Positions 39,831 through 48,427 of a stretch of DNA of 64,000 nucleotides are shown here, piece after piece; position 1 is the stretch's first letter; each line of letters begins with the position of its first letter. This DNA is from Ruminococcus sp. YE71 (lineage in GTDB: Bacteria > Bacillota > Clostridia > Oscillospirales > Ruminococcaceae), in NCBI RefSeq assembly GCF_900119155.1, contig NZ_FPIR01000002.1, positions 124,001-188,000 of the forward strand, written 5' to 3'. Position numbers and translations under genes: made by a program. The notes beneath the pieces were generated by a model that did not search any database, was not told where the DNA came from, and saw only the letters and a list, made by a program, of their open reading frames with translations.

Positions 39831-42392
39831 TCAGTTTTCTCTGAGGCGGTCAACTATGCTTTCGCGGTTGATGACCTTGTACGCCGTCGCGGGGATCGCC
39901 GCCGACAGAAGTATCAGTATCGGCAGGCAGACCAGTATCGGCAGTATGTTGAAGCTGTAGCTGAAAAAGATCATCTCCTTTGCGAGATTCCTCAGCAGGA
40001 GCAGGCTGAGCAGGGAGCTTAGCACTATCGAGCTGACTGCGGTCAGCACCGAGTAATGCACGCCCTCCCACATGAGCATCGCTTTCAGCTGCCTGCCTGT
40101 CATGCCGACCGCGTTCATCATGGCGAGTTCGCGCTTGCGGGAGATTATGCCCGTGACCACGGCGTTCACGAAGTTCAGGATGCCGATGAGCGCGAGTATG
40201 CCGCAGAGGGCACCGCCCACTATCCTGATGACCTTTGTCAGGTCCTTGTACTCATCCATGTAGTCGCTCTTGCTCTTGCAGATGAGGGAGTTTTCCGACA
40301 GTTCGGTGAAGGCGTCTAACTGAGTGCCCGCCCTGTCGATGTCCTCTTTGTCTGCGCCGACTTTCACGAGCATGGCGCTGCGGTCGTCGGTCAGTTCCAT
40401 ATAGGCGCTCTCGGGGATGGTGATATGTACGCTCAGCATATCGTATTCCTGAGTGGACAGGGGGTAGGGGATATCGGAGACCGCCATGACCTTGAAGGTC
40501 TTTATCTGTTCGTTTGTGCCCCTGACGGTTATCGTATCGCCTGTCTTGCAGAGGTCGTCGATGGGGTCGTTTTCGGAGTCGTCGAGGTTGATGTACTTTG
40601 TGTAGACCAGCGCGTAATCTCCACTCGCGAACTTCTCGGCGTCGATGCTGCCCTCTTTCGGGGTTATGTCGGCGAGGATGTTCTGCGGGATGCCGTAGAG
40701 GTCGGAGCTGATGCAGCCTTTTGAATGTGCGTAGAAGGTGTAGTCGCTGTCGGTCTTGCCGTATGCGGCTTCGAGGGCGTCGTATCTTTCGAGGACAGTG
40801 CCTTCGAGCATGAGCTCTCCGTGTTCGCAGTAGACGGGGTCGGCGCTCTTCACGCCGTCGAGGGACGCGATCTCTTCTATCTGTTCGGGTGTGACCGTGT
40901 TGTAGGTGCCGTCGAAACGGTTCCCGGGGGTGTTCTGACGCTTTATGATGAAGTCGCCTACTATCATATTGCTGAGGTATTTATCCATGTCGAGTCCGCC
41001 GAGGAAGGTGAAGAGGGTGTTGGTCAGAATGATGCTGAGGGTAAGGGACAGCACCACAACGACTATCTTTCTCCTGCTGCGGAGCATACTGCTTTTTGCG
41101 ATGGAACGGGGACTGAGTTTCTTTGTCTGTTTGTCTTCGTTCTTTATGTTAGCAGTTTCGTTGTATCTGAGGGCTTCGATGGGGGAAGCCTTGGCGGCAG
41201 CCTTGCAGGGCTTGCGGCTGCTTATCATGACCGTCTCGAAGGTGAAGAGCGCGGAGATGATGCAGATGATTGCCATCATTTTCGGGCTGACGGCATAGCT
41301 CTGAGCGGAGATGAGGTTGATTATCCTGAGTATCATGCCGATGCTGACCTTGCCGATGACAAGGCCTGTCACGAGACCGAAGGGTATGCCTGCCGCGCAG
41401 TATATCCGTGCCTGAGTGCGCACCATGCGGCGTATCTGTTTTTCTGTGGTGCCGATGGTCTTCAGCAGGCCGTAGCTGCGGATATTCGCCGAGATGTTTA
41501 TGCTGAAGATGTTGTAGATTATCAGGTAGCCCGCGCTGAATATGATGAGGGCGAAAATGACTATCGCTGTTATGGTGCCGCCGTCGATGCTGCCGGCGGC
41601 ATACGCCCAGTTGACGCCGTATCCCGGGACTTTGCCGTCGGGGTAGAGGCGTTTCATCAGTTTTTCGGTCTTGCCCTCTATATCCCAGCTGTTAGCGAAG
41701 TCGAAGTCCACCTGATAGTAGCCTGCAAGGCAGGTGAGGTCGGTATCGTAGAAGCTGACATCGGGGGTAGGGGCGTATTTTTCCTGAAAGGCTTTTGAGA
41801 CCCAGCACTGCTGTGCCATGCTCACCCTGTCGCCCTGCCAGAAGCCGCAGAGGGTCATGGGCTGTTCGACCGTGGTCATGGCTCTGTCGTTTATTATCAT
41901 CTTCATTGGGACGGTGATGCCGAGTTCGTGGGGGAGACCGAGTTCATCGAGGAAGAGGGTGCTGACCGCCACCTCGTCGAAGCTTTCGGGGAGCCTGCCT
42001 TCGGTGGGAGCGCAGAACATAGCCTCGGCGTTTTGCAGGCTGAGGGCGCAGTTGACTTCTGCCCTGAAATTCCTCAGTCTCTCGTCGGAAACCTGACCGA
42101 CGATGATGCGGCTGCTGACGTTGCGGGTCTTGCTGTCTGCCGCGACCTTTTCGGCGTCCTCGGGCAGGACGTATTTCAGACCCGCCATCGAGCTTGCACC
42201 GACCTGACGCATAGTCTCCTGCTGAGAGCCGTTTATAAGGCTGCCGCCGATGGTGGCGAGCACTGTGAACAGCACGCAGGTCAGCACTATCGAGAGTATC
42301 ACTACGAAGCTCATCTTGCGGTCCTTTTTCAGTTCGCGGACTGCGAGCCGTCTGATAAGGCGGCGGTTGTTCACCTTAGTCATTCTGCTCAC
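39831..42392 (-). CDS. FtsX-type ABC transporter permease (double domain)
   Basis: An 853-residue permease with two FtsX-like halves. Helices are seen at 26-50 (SFVVILSIVLTCVLFTVLAT), about 275-300, 330-350 and 365-385, then a central helix (KIVVVVLSLTLSIILTNTLF), and three near the C-terminus (VGGALCGILALIGILNFV; PILVCLPILILLSAAI). Two extracytoplasmic domains of about 200 residues lie between. This is the MacB/SalX-like layout, not the BceB layout of one large loop. It overlaps the ATPase gene by 17 nt and belongs to a two-component/ABC cluster that may respond to envelope stress or antimicrobial peptides; the substrate is unknown. Confidence 0.9.
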   Translation of the reverse strand: MSRMTKVNNRRLIRRLAVRELKKDRKMSFVVILSIVLTCVLFTVLATIGGSLINGSQQETMRQVGASSMAGLKYVLPEDAEKVAADSKTRNVSSRIIVGQVSDERLRNFRAEVNCALSLQNAEAMFCAPTEGRLPESFDEVAVSTLFLDELGLPHELGITVPMKMIINDRAMTTVEQPMTLCGFWQGDRVSMAQQCWVSKAFQEKYAPTPDVSFYDTDLTCLAGYYQVDFDFANSWDIEGKTEKLMKRLYPDGKVPGYGVNWAYAAGSIDGGTITAIVIFALIIFSAGYLIIYNIFSINISANIRSYGLLKTIGTTEKQIRRMVRTQARIYCAAGIPFGLVTGLVIGKVSIGMILRIINLISAQSYAVSPKMMAIICIISALFTFETVMISSRKPCKAAAKASPIEALRYNETANIKNEDKQTKKLSPRSIAKSSMLRSRRKIVVVVLSLTLSIILTNTLFTFLGGLDMDKYLSNMIVGDFIIKRQNTPGNRFDGTYNTVTPEQIEEIASLDGVKSADPVYCEHGELMLEGTVLERYDALEAAYGKTDSDYTFYAHSKGCISSDLYGIPQNILADITPKEGSIDAEKFASGDYALVYTKYINLDDSENDPIDDLCKTGDTITVRGTNEQIKTFKVMAVSDIPYPLSTQEYDMLSVHITIPESAYMELTDDRSAMLVKVGADKEDIDRAGTQLDAFTELSENSLICKSKSDYMDEYKDLTKVIRIVGGALCGILALIGILNFVNAVVTGIISRKRELAMMNAVGMTGRQLKAMLMWEGVHYSVLTAVSSIVLSSLLSLLLLRNLAKEMIFFSYSFNILPILVCLPILILLSAAIPATAYKVINRESIVDRLREN

Positions 42393-43062
42393 CGCCCTTG
42401 ATGATGTGACCGTCCTCGATGCGGATGATGCGGTCTGCCATCTGTGCGATAGCCTCGTTATGGGTTATCATGACGATGGTCTGGGAGAAGCGCTGACCCG
42501 TGACCTTGAGCAGGCTGAGCACATCCTGAGAGGTCTTGCTGTCGAGGTTGCCCGTAGGTTCGTCGGCGAGTATCATAGCAGGCTTTGCGGCGAGGGCGCG
42601 GGCGATGGCGACGCGCTGCTGCTGACCGCCCGAGAGCTGATTCGGAAGGCGTTCCTTCATATCGGTAAGGCCGATAGCGTCGATGACCTCGTTGACGAAT
42701 GTTTCGTCTGGTTCGCTGCCGTCGAGCTGTATCGGGAACACGATATTTTCGTACACGTTAAGGGTCGGCAGCAGGTTGAACGACTGGAACACGAAGCCTA
42801 TCTTCCGTCTGCGGAAGATGGTGAGCGATTCGTCATCGAGGGAGAAAATATCCTTCCCGTCCACGAACACCTTTCCCGAAGTAGGTCTGTCGAGTCCGCC
42901 GAGCATATGCAGAAGCGTTGATTTTCCGCTTCCCGAAGTGCCGACTATCGCCGCGAATTCGCTCTGTCCGATGCTTATCTCCGCGTTTTCGAGTGCCGTG
43001 ACCTTATTCGTTTCCTTGTTTCCGTATGTTTTTGTCAGTCCTTCTGTTCTGAGTATCTCCAT
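42376..43062 (-). CDS. ABC transporter ATP-binding protein
   Basis: A 228-residue ATPase of the lipoprotein/antimicrobial-peptide ABC class. Walker A is [14 protein letters not shown], the signature [15 protein letters not shown], Walker [15 protein letters not shown], and the H-loop [11 protein letters not shown]. It pairs with the FtsX-type permease that it overlaps. An R2 element of about 300 bp separates it from the kinase gene upstream. Confidence 0.95.
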   Translation of the reverse strand: MEILRTEGLTKTYGNKETNKVTALENAEISIGQSEFAAIVGTSGSGKSTLLHMLGGLDRPTSGKVFVDGKDIFSLDDESLTIFRRRKIGFVFQSFNLLPTLNVYENIVFPIQLDGSEPDETFVNEVIDAIGLTDMKERLPNQLSGGQQQRVAIARALAAKPAMILADEPTGNLDSKTSQDVLSLLKVTGQRFSQTIVMITHNEAIAQMADRIIRIEDGHIIKGGEQND

Positions 43063-43186
43063 TTCTTTTCACCTCACAAAAAATGCAGCAGTCTTTTTCT
43101 CTGCTGCATTTATTTTAGCAAGCGATACTTTCCACAATCTTTCTGAAATCTAACAGTTTTGAAAGATTGTTGGTTGGTTTTTGGTG

Positions 43187-43480
43187 TGTGTTTTTTTATT
43201 TGGCTTCGCCAAATTCGGGGGTTTGGCTCGGATCGCTTCGCTCTCTCGCCAAAATAAAATCGGCAAATCGTTTGTTCTTGTAGGGGGGGCTGTGGTTTTT
43301 TAGTGCTGCGGCTTTCGGGACGTTTTTTTGGGGGGATTTGCCGATTTTATTTATGGGGGCTGCTTGGGTACGCTTACGGGGCGGAGCGATATTCCCTCGG
43401 CGGGGGCTCCTCGCCCCCGAGCCCCTCGCCGGGACCCTTTGAAAAGGGTCACCGGACCCCTAAACTTTTTGATTCTCCGG
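43187..43480. repeat. R2 element, copy C
   Basis: Opens with ATTTGGC-TTC-GCCAAAT, followed by TCGGATCGCTTCGCTCTC and 16-bp arms ATAAAATCGGCAAATC (43254-43269) and GATTTGCCGATTTTAT (43335-43350). The 3' part holds GGGGGC-TCCTC-GCCCCC and the terminal hairpin with CCCTTTGAAAAGGG. It lies between the kinase gene and the ABC genes; the remainder of 43063-43509 shows no gene. Confidence 0.85.
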
Positions 43481-43509
43481 CGAGGACGGGATGTTTGTGT
43501 GGTTATTTT

Positions 43510-44340
43510 TTATTTCGGGAGGTATAGTTTGAATGTTGAGCCGTTTACTTTCCTTTCGGCTGTTATATATCCGCCTTGCTCTTCGGCTATCTGCCTCGCA
43601 AGATATAATCCTATACCTACTCCGTTCTGCTCCCTTACTTCCCGACCCCTGTAAAACCTCGTGAATATCAGTTGTAATTCACTCTCGGGGATGCCTATGC
43701 CGTTATCGCTTACCGATATGCTCACAAACATCTCGAAACTCTGCGCACTGACCCTTACTTCGCTGCCCTCGGGCGAGTACTTCACCGCATTGTCGATGAG
43801 GTTGAATAACGCTTCCTGCGTCCACTTGCTGTCGAAATTCGCCGTAAAATCGGGCTCTTCCGTCTCGATGCGGATGTTCTTTGCATCCGCCGACATCCTC
43901 GCCTGACCTGCGGCTGAATCTATCAGCTCGGCGATACTCCCCTCGGTGGGGGTGAGCTGTATCGTGCCCGTTTCCAGCCGCGACATCTTCACCAGCGAAT
44001 CTATCAGCGAGGACAGCTTTTCCGACTGGTCGCGTATCTCGCTCACGAGTCCGCGGCTCTCTTCGTCAAGCGGCTGTTCTTCCAGCAGCTGGATGTACAG
44101 CAGTATGTTCGAGATGGGCGTCCGCGTCTGATGCGAGATGTCCGAGACCAGCTCTTTCAGCGTGGCACGTTCCTTCTCGGTCTTCAGGTGCGAGAGCTTC
44201 GAGGTGGTAAGGTACCTCAGCCACTTGGTCTCGAGCTTCGAGAGCTTTGTCTCGTCGTAAGCCGACTCCTCGAATGTTCCGTTTATGCCGTCGTCCAGCA
44301 TTTTCTCCAGTCGTGATAAAACTTTTTTCTCGCGGAACAT
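43510..44340 (-). CDS. soluble sensor histidine kinase
   Basis: A 276-residue HisKA/HATPase protein without transmembrane segments. The phospho-accepting His is in ELVSDISHQTRTPISNILLY (about 75-95); the N box ALFNLIDNAVKYSPEG, the G1 box VSDNGIGIPESE and the G2 box NGVGIGLYLARQI follow. The start at 44340 overlaps the response regulator stop by 1 nt and has GGAGGG 7 nt upstream. Lacking a sensor domain, it probably gets its signal from the ABC transporter, as in Firmicute peptide-sensing modules; that link is inference. Confidence 0.93.
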   Translation of the reverse strand: MFREKKVLSRLEKMLDDGINGTFEESAYDETKLSKLETKWLRYLTTSKLSHLKTEKERATLKELVSDISHQTRTPISNILLYIQLLEEQPLDEESRGLVSEIRDQSEKLSSLIDSLVKMSRLETGTIQLTPTEGSIAELIDSAAGQARMSADAKNIRIETEEPDFTANFDSKWTQEALFNLIDNAVKYSPEGSEVRVSAQSFEMFVSISVSDNGIGIPESELQLIFTRFYRGREVREQNGVGIGLYLARQIAEEQGGYITAERKVNGSTFKLYLPK

Positions 44341-44996
44341 CACGTCGCCCTCCACACGTAGCCGATGCCGTAGACGGTCTGTATGCGGTCAGCCGCGCCG
44401 AGCTTCCTGCGCAATCGGTTGACCGTCACCGAGAGGGCGTTTTCGTCAACGTAGTCCGCGCCGTCCGTCCATATCCTGTCGATGAGACGCTCACGCGGTA
44501 GGGTCATGTTCCTGTTTGCCACCAGCATCCGCAGAAGTTTCTGTTCGGTCTTGCTGAGCTCCACCGACCGCCCCGAAGCGGTGAACTCCATCCTGTCGAA
44601 ATCGAAGGTGAAGTTCTCGTCCGAGTAGACGGCGTCGGTGGTCTTCGCGGTGCTTCTGAGCAGCTTCGCGATACGCGCCCTCAGCACCATCAGACTGAAC
44701 GGCTTGGTCATGTAGTCGTCCGCGCCCAGCTCAAGACCCATGACTTCGTCGGTCTCAAGATCGTTCGCGGTCAGTATCAGCACGGGCGTGTCCGACGTCT
44801 GACGCAGCTTCCGCAGAAAGTCGAAACCGTTGCCGTCAGGCAGGTTTATGTCCAGAATGATGAGGTCGGTGCGCTCGCAGGGGTCGAAGTCCCCCAGCCT
44901 GAACAGCTGCCTGAACGTCATATCCTCACTCCTCAGCGCGATCGCAATACCAGTGTTCAGCGCCTTGTCATCCTCAATTATCGTAACGTGCTTCAA
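44340..44996 (-). CDS. OmpR-family response regulator
   Basis: A 218-residue two-domain regulator. The receiver has Asp-acid pair IIEDDKAL, the phospho-site Asp in LIILDINLPDGNGF and Lys in ADDYMTKPFS. The C-terminal winged helix (SVELSKTEQKLLRMLVANR; VDENALSVTVNRLRRKLG) binds DNA. It is the first gene of the run to the kinase and, across R2 copy C, to the ABC genes, which it probably controls. Confidence 0.95.
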   Translation of the reverse strand: MKHVTIIEDDKALNTGIAIALRSEDMTFRQLFRLGDFDPCERTDLIILDINLPDGNGFDFLRKLRQTSDTPVLILTANDLETDEVMGLELGADDYMTKPFSLMVLRARIAKLLRSTAKTTDAVYSDENFTFDFDRMEFTASGRSVELSKTEQKLLRMLVANRNMTLPRERLIDRIWTDGADYVDENALSVTVNRLRRKLGAADRIQTVYGIGYVWRAT

Positions 44997-45029
44997 TGTC
45001 TGCCTCCATTTGGCTCTCTTTTCGGGGAG

Positions 45030-45430
45030 AGTGCGGGTTTTTCTGGGGGAAACCCTTTTAAAAAAGGGTTCTCCCCCAGACCCCCTTTCCTAAAATTTTT
45101 AATACTTTTTGGCAAGGGGTTGTGTTCTACTTTACATTGTGCAGGTCGGGAAGTTTGTGATTCTCTTTTTATATAGGCTGCCCCTTGCCAAAAAGACGGT
45201 CAAGGGTGGTTTACGCTTCATTCTGCGATCGGGTATTGGCTTTGTCGGAGATAGCGGAGAAAACCCTACATCTCCAACCCGTCCAAAAGACGTTCAGACG
45301 GCATCTCATGAAATGGCGAGAGACTATCTTCCCAACCAAATCCACCTGCCAGCATATTAAAAGTTTTAGGAAAGGGGTTTGGGGGAGAACCCTTTTTCAA
45401 AAGGGTTTCCCCAAAGAGATCCCCCACTCT
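45030..45430. repeat. R1 element, copy f (complete palindromic form)
   Basis: The longest copy, filling the gap between the response regulator and uvrC. It runs GAGTGCGGG, a GGGGG...CCCCC hairpin (45045-45077), ACCCCCTTTCCTAAAATTTTT, TTTTTGGCAAGGGG (near 45105-45118), the inverse CCCCTTGCCAAAAAG (near 45181-45195), the TGAAATGGCGAGAGACTAT module (near 45307-45326), ATTAAAAGTTTTAGG, and a second GGGGG...CCCC hairpin (45381-45412). It ends CCCCACTC. Confidence 0.85.
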
Positions 45431-47278
45431 CTACCCGTCGTTGCGGTGAATGTAAGCGTAGAGGGCGTCGGCGACTTCGGGGGGGATGCCTGCGGCGGAT
45501 GCGAGTTGGTCGGGGGAGGCTTTTTCGAGGGCCTCCTTGGTTTTGAACTCGGTCATAAGTTTACGGACGCGTTTTTCGCCGATGCCTTTCACCGAAGTCA
45601 TGCCTGCGGTGAGGGTGCTTTTGGTGTGTTTGGCGCGGGTGTAGCCGATCGCGTAGCGGTGGACCTCATCCTGTATCTGGGTCACGAGGTTGAATGCGCG
45701 GCGGTAGGCGTGCAGGCTTATCTCGTGGTCGGAGGCGGTCGCGGCGCGGGTGCGGTGTTTCGAGTCCTTGACGAGGCCGTAGATGGGCACGGTTATCCCC
45801 ATGGAGCGCACCAGCGGCGTGATGGTGGCGACGTGACCCTTGCCGCCGTCGAGGAGTATCAGGTCGGGCAGGGTGGAGAAGCCCTCGTCCTCCTGCTCGT
45901 AGTAGCGTTTGAAGCGGCGTTCGACGGCTTCGCTCATAGCGGCGTAGTCGTTCTGGTCGGTGACGGTCTTTATCGAGAACTTTCGGTAGAAGCGTTTGCA
46001 GGGGCGGCCGTTCTCGAACACGACCATTCCGCAGGTCATGTCGTCGGAGCCGAAGTTCGAGATATCATAGCACTCGATGAAGCGGGGCGGTTTTTCGAGA
46101 CCGAGGGCTTTCGCGAGCTCTTCGAGAGCGCCTATCTCCTTGCCCGTCCTGCCGACGCGGAGCGAGAGATGTTCGCTGGCGTTGGATTTCGCGAGGGTGG
46201 TGAGCCGCACCATCGCGCCCCTCTGCGGCACGGAGATATTCACCTTGTGGCCGCACTTTTCCGAGAGGTACTGTGAGATGAGCACGCCGTTCTCGATGGG
46301 TTCGTCAAGCAGGATGTCGTGGGGTATCTCGTCGCGGGTGCGGTAGAATTCGAGGATGTAGCCCTCACGCATACTCGAACCCTCGTCGGTCATGCCGAGG
46401 GGGGCGGAATGCTTGTCGAAGAGCTTTCCGCCGCGGTACATCAGCACGCTGCCGAACGCCTGTCCGCTGTTGCAGCTGACCGCGAAGATGTCCATGTCTT
46501 TGAGCCCTTCGCTGACTATCTTCTGGTCTTCGGCGGCTTTTTTGATGGCATTTATCCTGTCGCGGAGCTTTGCGGCAAGCTCGAAATCGAGTTCTTCCGA
46601 AGCCTTGTACATCTGTTCGGTCAGCCGTTCGACGCTTGCCTGAGAACCGCTCTTGATGTACTCCACCGCCTGTTTCACGGTCTCGCGGTACTCTTCCTCT
46701 CCGATCTTGCCCTGACAGACGCCCATGCACTGTCTGATGTGGAAATTCAGGCAGGTGCGGCCTTTGCCGAAGTCTCTCGGGAAAACTTTTCGGCAGGTGG
46801 GCAGCATGAATACCTTGTTGGCTTCGGCGACCGCCTGACGCACCGAGTAGGAGCTGATGTACGGCCCGATGTACTGTGCGCCGTCGTCCTCCTTCTGCAA
46901 AACGGCGGTCAGACGGGGGTACGGCTCGTCGGAAACGCGGATGTAGCTGTAGCCCTTGTCGTCTTTCAGGCAGATGTTATACTTCGGCGAGTACTGCTTG
47001 ATGAGCGAGCATTCCAGCACGAGCGCTTCAAACTCGGAGTCGGTCACGATGAAGTCGTAATCCTTGACGAGGGTGACCATCTTCCAGACCTTCGGCAGGT
47101 GATCCTGCCCCTTGCGGAAGTAGCTGGAAACGCGGTTGTGCAGGTTTTTCGCCTTGCCCACGTAGATTATCTTGCCCGTGCTGTCCTTCATGAGGTAGCA
47201 GCCCGGCTTTGTGGTGAGCTTTGAGGTCTTGTCGCGCAGATAGGCGAGATTCGGGTTCTCCTGCTCGGTAACGTACAT
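45431..47278 (-). CDS. uvrC: excinuclease ABC subunit C
   Basis: A 615-residue UvrC, the nuclease that makes both incisions in nucleotide excision repair. The GIY-YIG domain (TTKPGCYLMKDSTGKIIYVG) lies at the start, the UvrB-interacting UVR motif (EQMYKASEELDFELAAKLRD) near 210, the RNase-H-like domain (FIECYDISNFGSDDMTCGMV) after 380, and the C-terminal helix-hairpin-helix (GMTSVKGIGEKRVRKLM). Length is standard. ATG 47278 has GGAGGG upstream. Confidence 0.96.
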   Translation of the reverse strand: MYVTEQENPNLAYLRDKTSKLTTKPGCYLMKDSTGKIIYVGKAKNLHNRVSSYFRKGQDHLPKVWKMVTLVKDYDFIVTDSEFEALVLECSLIKQYSPKYNICLKDDKGYSYIRVSDEPYPRLTAVLQKEDDGAQYIGPYISSYSVRQAVAEANKVFMLPTCRKVFPRDFGKGRTCLNFHIRQCMGVCQGKIGEEEYRETVKQAVEYIKSGSQASVERLTEQMYKASEELDFELAAKLRDRINAIKKAAEDQKIVSEGLKDMDIFAVSCNSGQAFGSVLMYRGGKLFDKHSAPLGMTDEGSSMREGYILEFYRTRDEIPHDILLDEPIENGVLISQYLSEKCGHKVNISVPQRGAMVRLTTLAKSNASEHLSLRVGRTGKEIGALEELAKALGLEKPPRFIECYDISNFGSDDMTCGMVVFENGRPCKRFYRKFSIKTVTDQNDYAAMSEAVERRFKRYYEQEDEGFSTLPDLILLDGGKGHVATITPLVRSMGITVPIYGLVKDSKHRTRAATASDHEISLHAYRRAFNLVTQIQDEVHRYAIGYTRAKHTKSTLTAGMTSVKGIGEKRVRKLMTEFKTKEALEKASPDQLASAAGIPPEVADALYAYIHRNDG

Positions 47279-47298
47279 TCTATCCCTCCGTGAGAAAC

Positions 47299-47327
47299 AC
47301 AAACAGCGGCAGAGCTTTCTCTGCCGC
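47299..47327 (-). terminator. terminator after the lipoprotein gene
   Basis: GCGGCAGAG (47306-47314) pairs with CTCTGCCGC (47319-47327) over a 4-nt loop and is followed by TTTGTGTTTC on the minus strand. It separates the lipoprotein from uvrC. Confidence 0.8.
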
Positions 47328-47341
47328 CGAAGTTGTTATTT

Positions 47342-48199
47342 TCAGTCTACAGAACCGCTGCCGTAAACTACGTTGATCTTCTCGTTCTCGTAGTTCTCGA
47401 TCTTGTCGGTAGGCAGTCCGCCGATGGTAAAGGTGACGGTGATCTTGTCGGCGGTCTTCCAGATGGAAGCGTCGTCCATCAGACCGTCGCCGTAGCCGTT
47501 CTTGATCTTTATCATCTGCTTGTTCTCTTCGTAAGCCTCGGTATCCTCGATGACCTGATACTTTTCGCTCTCGGGGTCGGTGTCGTGCTCGAAGGTGTAG
47601 GTCACGCCGTCGATGACGCACTCGTCGATCCAGAAGGTGATGTCGGGGTAGGACGGGAAGTCAAGGATAGCCTCAACGCCCAGATAGCCGCACAGAAGTC
47701 CTGCGTCCTTCCACTCCTCGGGAGCGTGGTAGCCGCTGAACTCAACGGTGTAGGTGCCGTTGCCCGTGATGTAGACGTCGGTATTCGTTGAGGGAACGAT
47801 AGTCACCTCGCCCTCGTCGGTAGCGCACAGGTCGAGATCCTTTCTGTGATCCCACTGATCCATTATCATCCATACGATACCTGCTCTGCCGTACTTTTCA
47901 ACGCCGTCGTCGATCTCCTCGAACTTGTAGTCGTTGGGGTCGCCTGCGTTGGGGTCGTTAGGGTCAACGCTGTCTTCTTCGGTGCTGTCAGCCGCGGACT
48001 CATCAGTCGATGCATCGCCTGCTGCCGAATCAGCCGAAGACTCGTTCTCTGCTGCGGAAGTCTCGGCGCCGCTCTTAGCTGCGCTGTTTGCGGAACCGCC
48101 CTTATCGGACGAGCTGTCATCGCTGCCGCCGCAGCCTGCGAGCATAGTAGCCGCAGCCGAAACTGCGAGCAGACCTGCTAAAAGTCTCTTGATCTTCAT
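47342..48199 (-). CDS. unknown secreted lipoprotein
   Basis: A 285-residue lipoprotein with a signal peptide and lipobox (LLAVSAAATMLAGC, Cys near residue 23). Residues 24-80 are a Ser/Asp/Glu/Ala-rich linker, as in several exported proteins of this window. The rest is a compact beta-rich domain (VYITGNGTYTVEFSGYHAPE; DKITVTFTIGGLPTDKI) that looks like a carbohydrate-interacting fold of the cellulose-binding type. The family is not recognised. It has its own promoter at 48267-48295. Confidence 0.8.
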   Translation of the reverse strand: MKIKRLLAGLLAVSAAATMLAGCGGSDDSSSDKGGSANSAAKSGAETSAAENESSADSAAGDASTDESAADSTEEDSVDPNDPNAGDPNDYKFEEIDDGVEKYGRAGIVWMIMDQWDHRKDLDLCATDEGEVTIVPSTNTDVYITGNGTYTVEFSGYHAPEEWKDAGLLCGYLGVEAILDFPSYPDITFWIDECVIDGVTYTFEHDTDPESEKYQVIEDTEAYEENKQMIKIKNGYGDGLMDDASIWKTADKITVTFTIGGLPTDKIENYENEKINVVYGSGSVD

Positions 48200-48266
48200 A
48201 AATATTCCCTCCGTATTATCAGATGCTTTCGTTCATATTCCGACCTGTACGGTCATTTGTAAAATC

Positions 48267-48295
48267 ATTATAGCACATCTGCAAAAAAAATGCAA
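48267..48295 (-). promoter_or_regulatory. sigma-A promoter of the lipoprotein gene
   Basis: Minus-strand TTGCAT (48290-48295) and TATAAT (48267-48272) are spaced by 17 nt. Confidence 0.8.
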
Positions 48296-48397
48296 GTGTT
48301 TAGCCGAAATTTCGTATTATTTTCCACATATCACGGTTAAAATGAGCCTGTCGGGTCATATGTTCGTATCGGTTTCATATCTTTATACAGGTGTACA

Positions 48398-48422
48398 TAA
48401 AAAAGCCGGAGCGAGTCCGGCT
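48398..48422 (-). terminator. terminator after the EAL gene
   Basis: AGCCGGA (48404-48410) pairs with TCCGGCT (48416-48422) over a 5-nt loop and is followed on the minus strand by TTTTTT. It lies just past the gene ending at 48428. Confidence 0.9.
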
Positions 48423-48427
48423 TCTTG

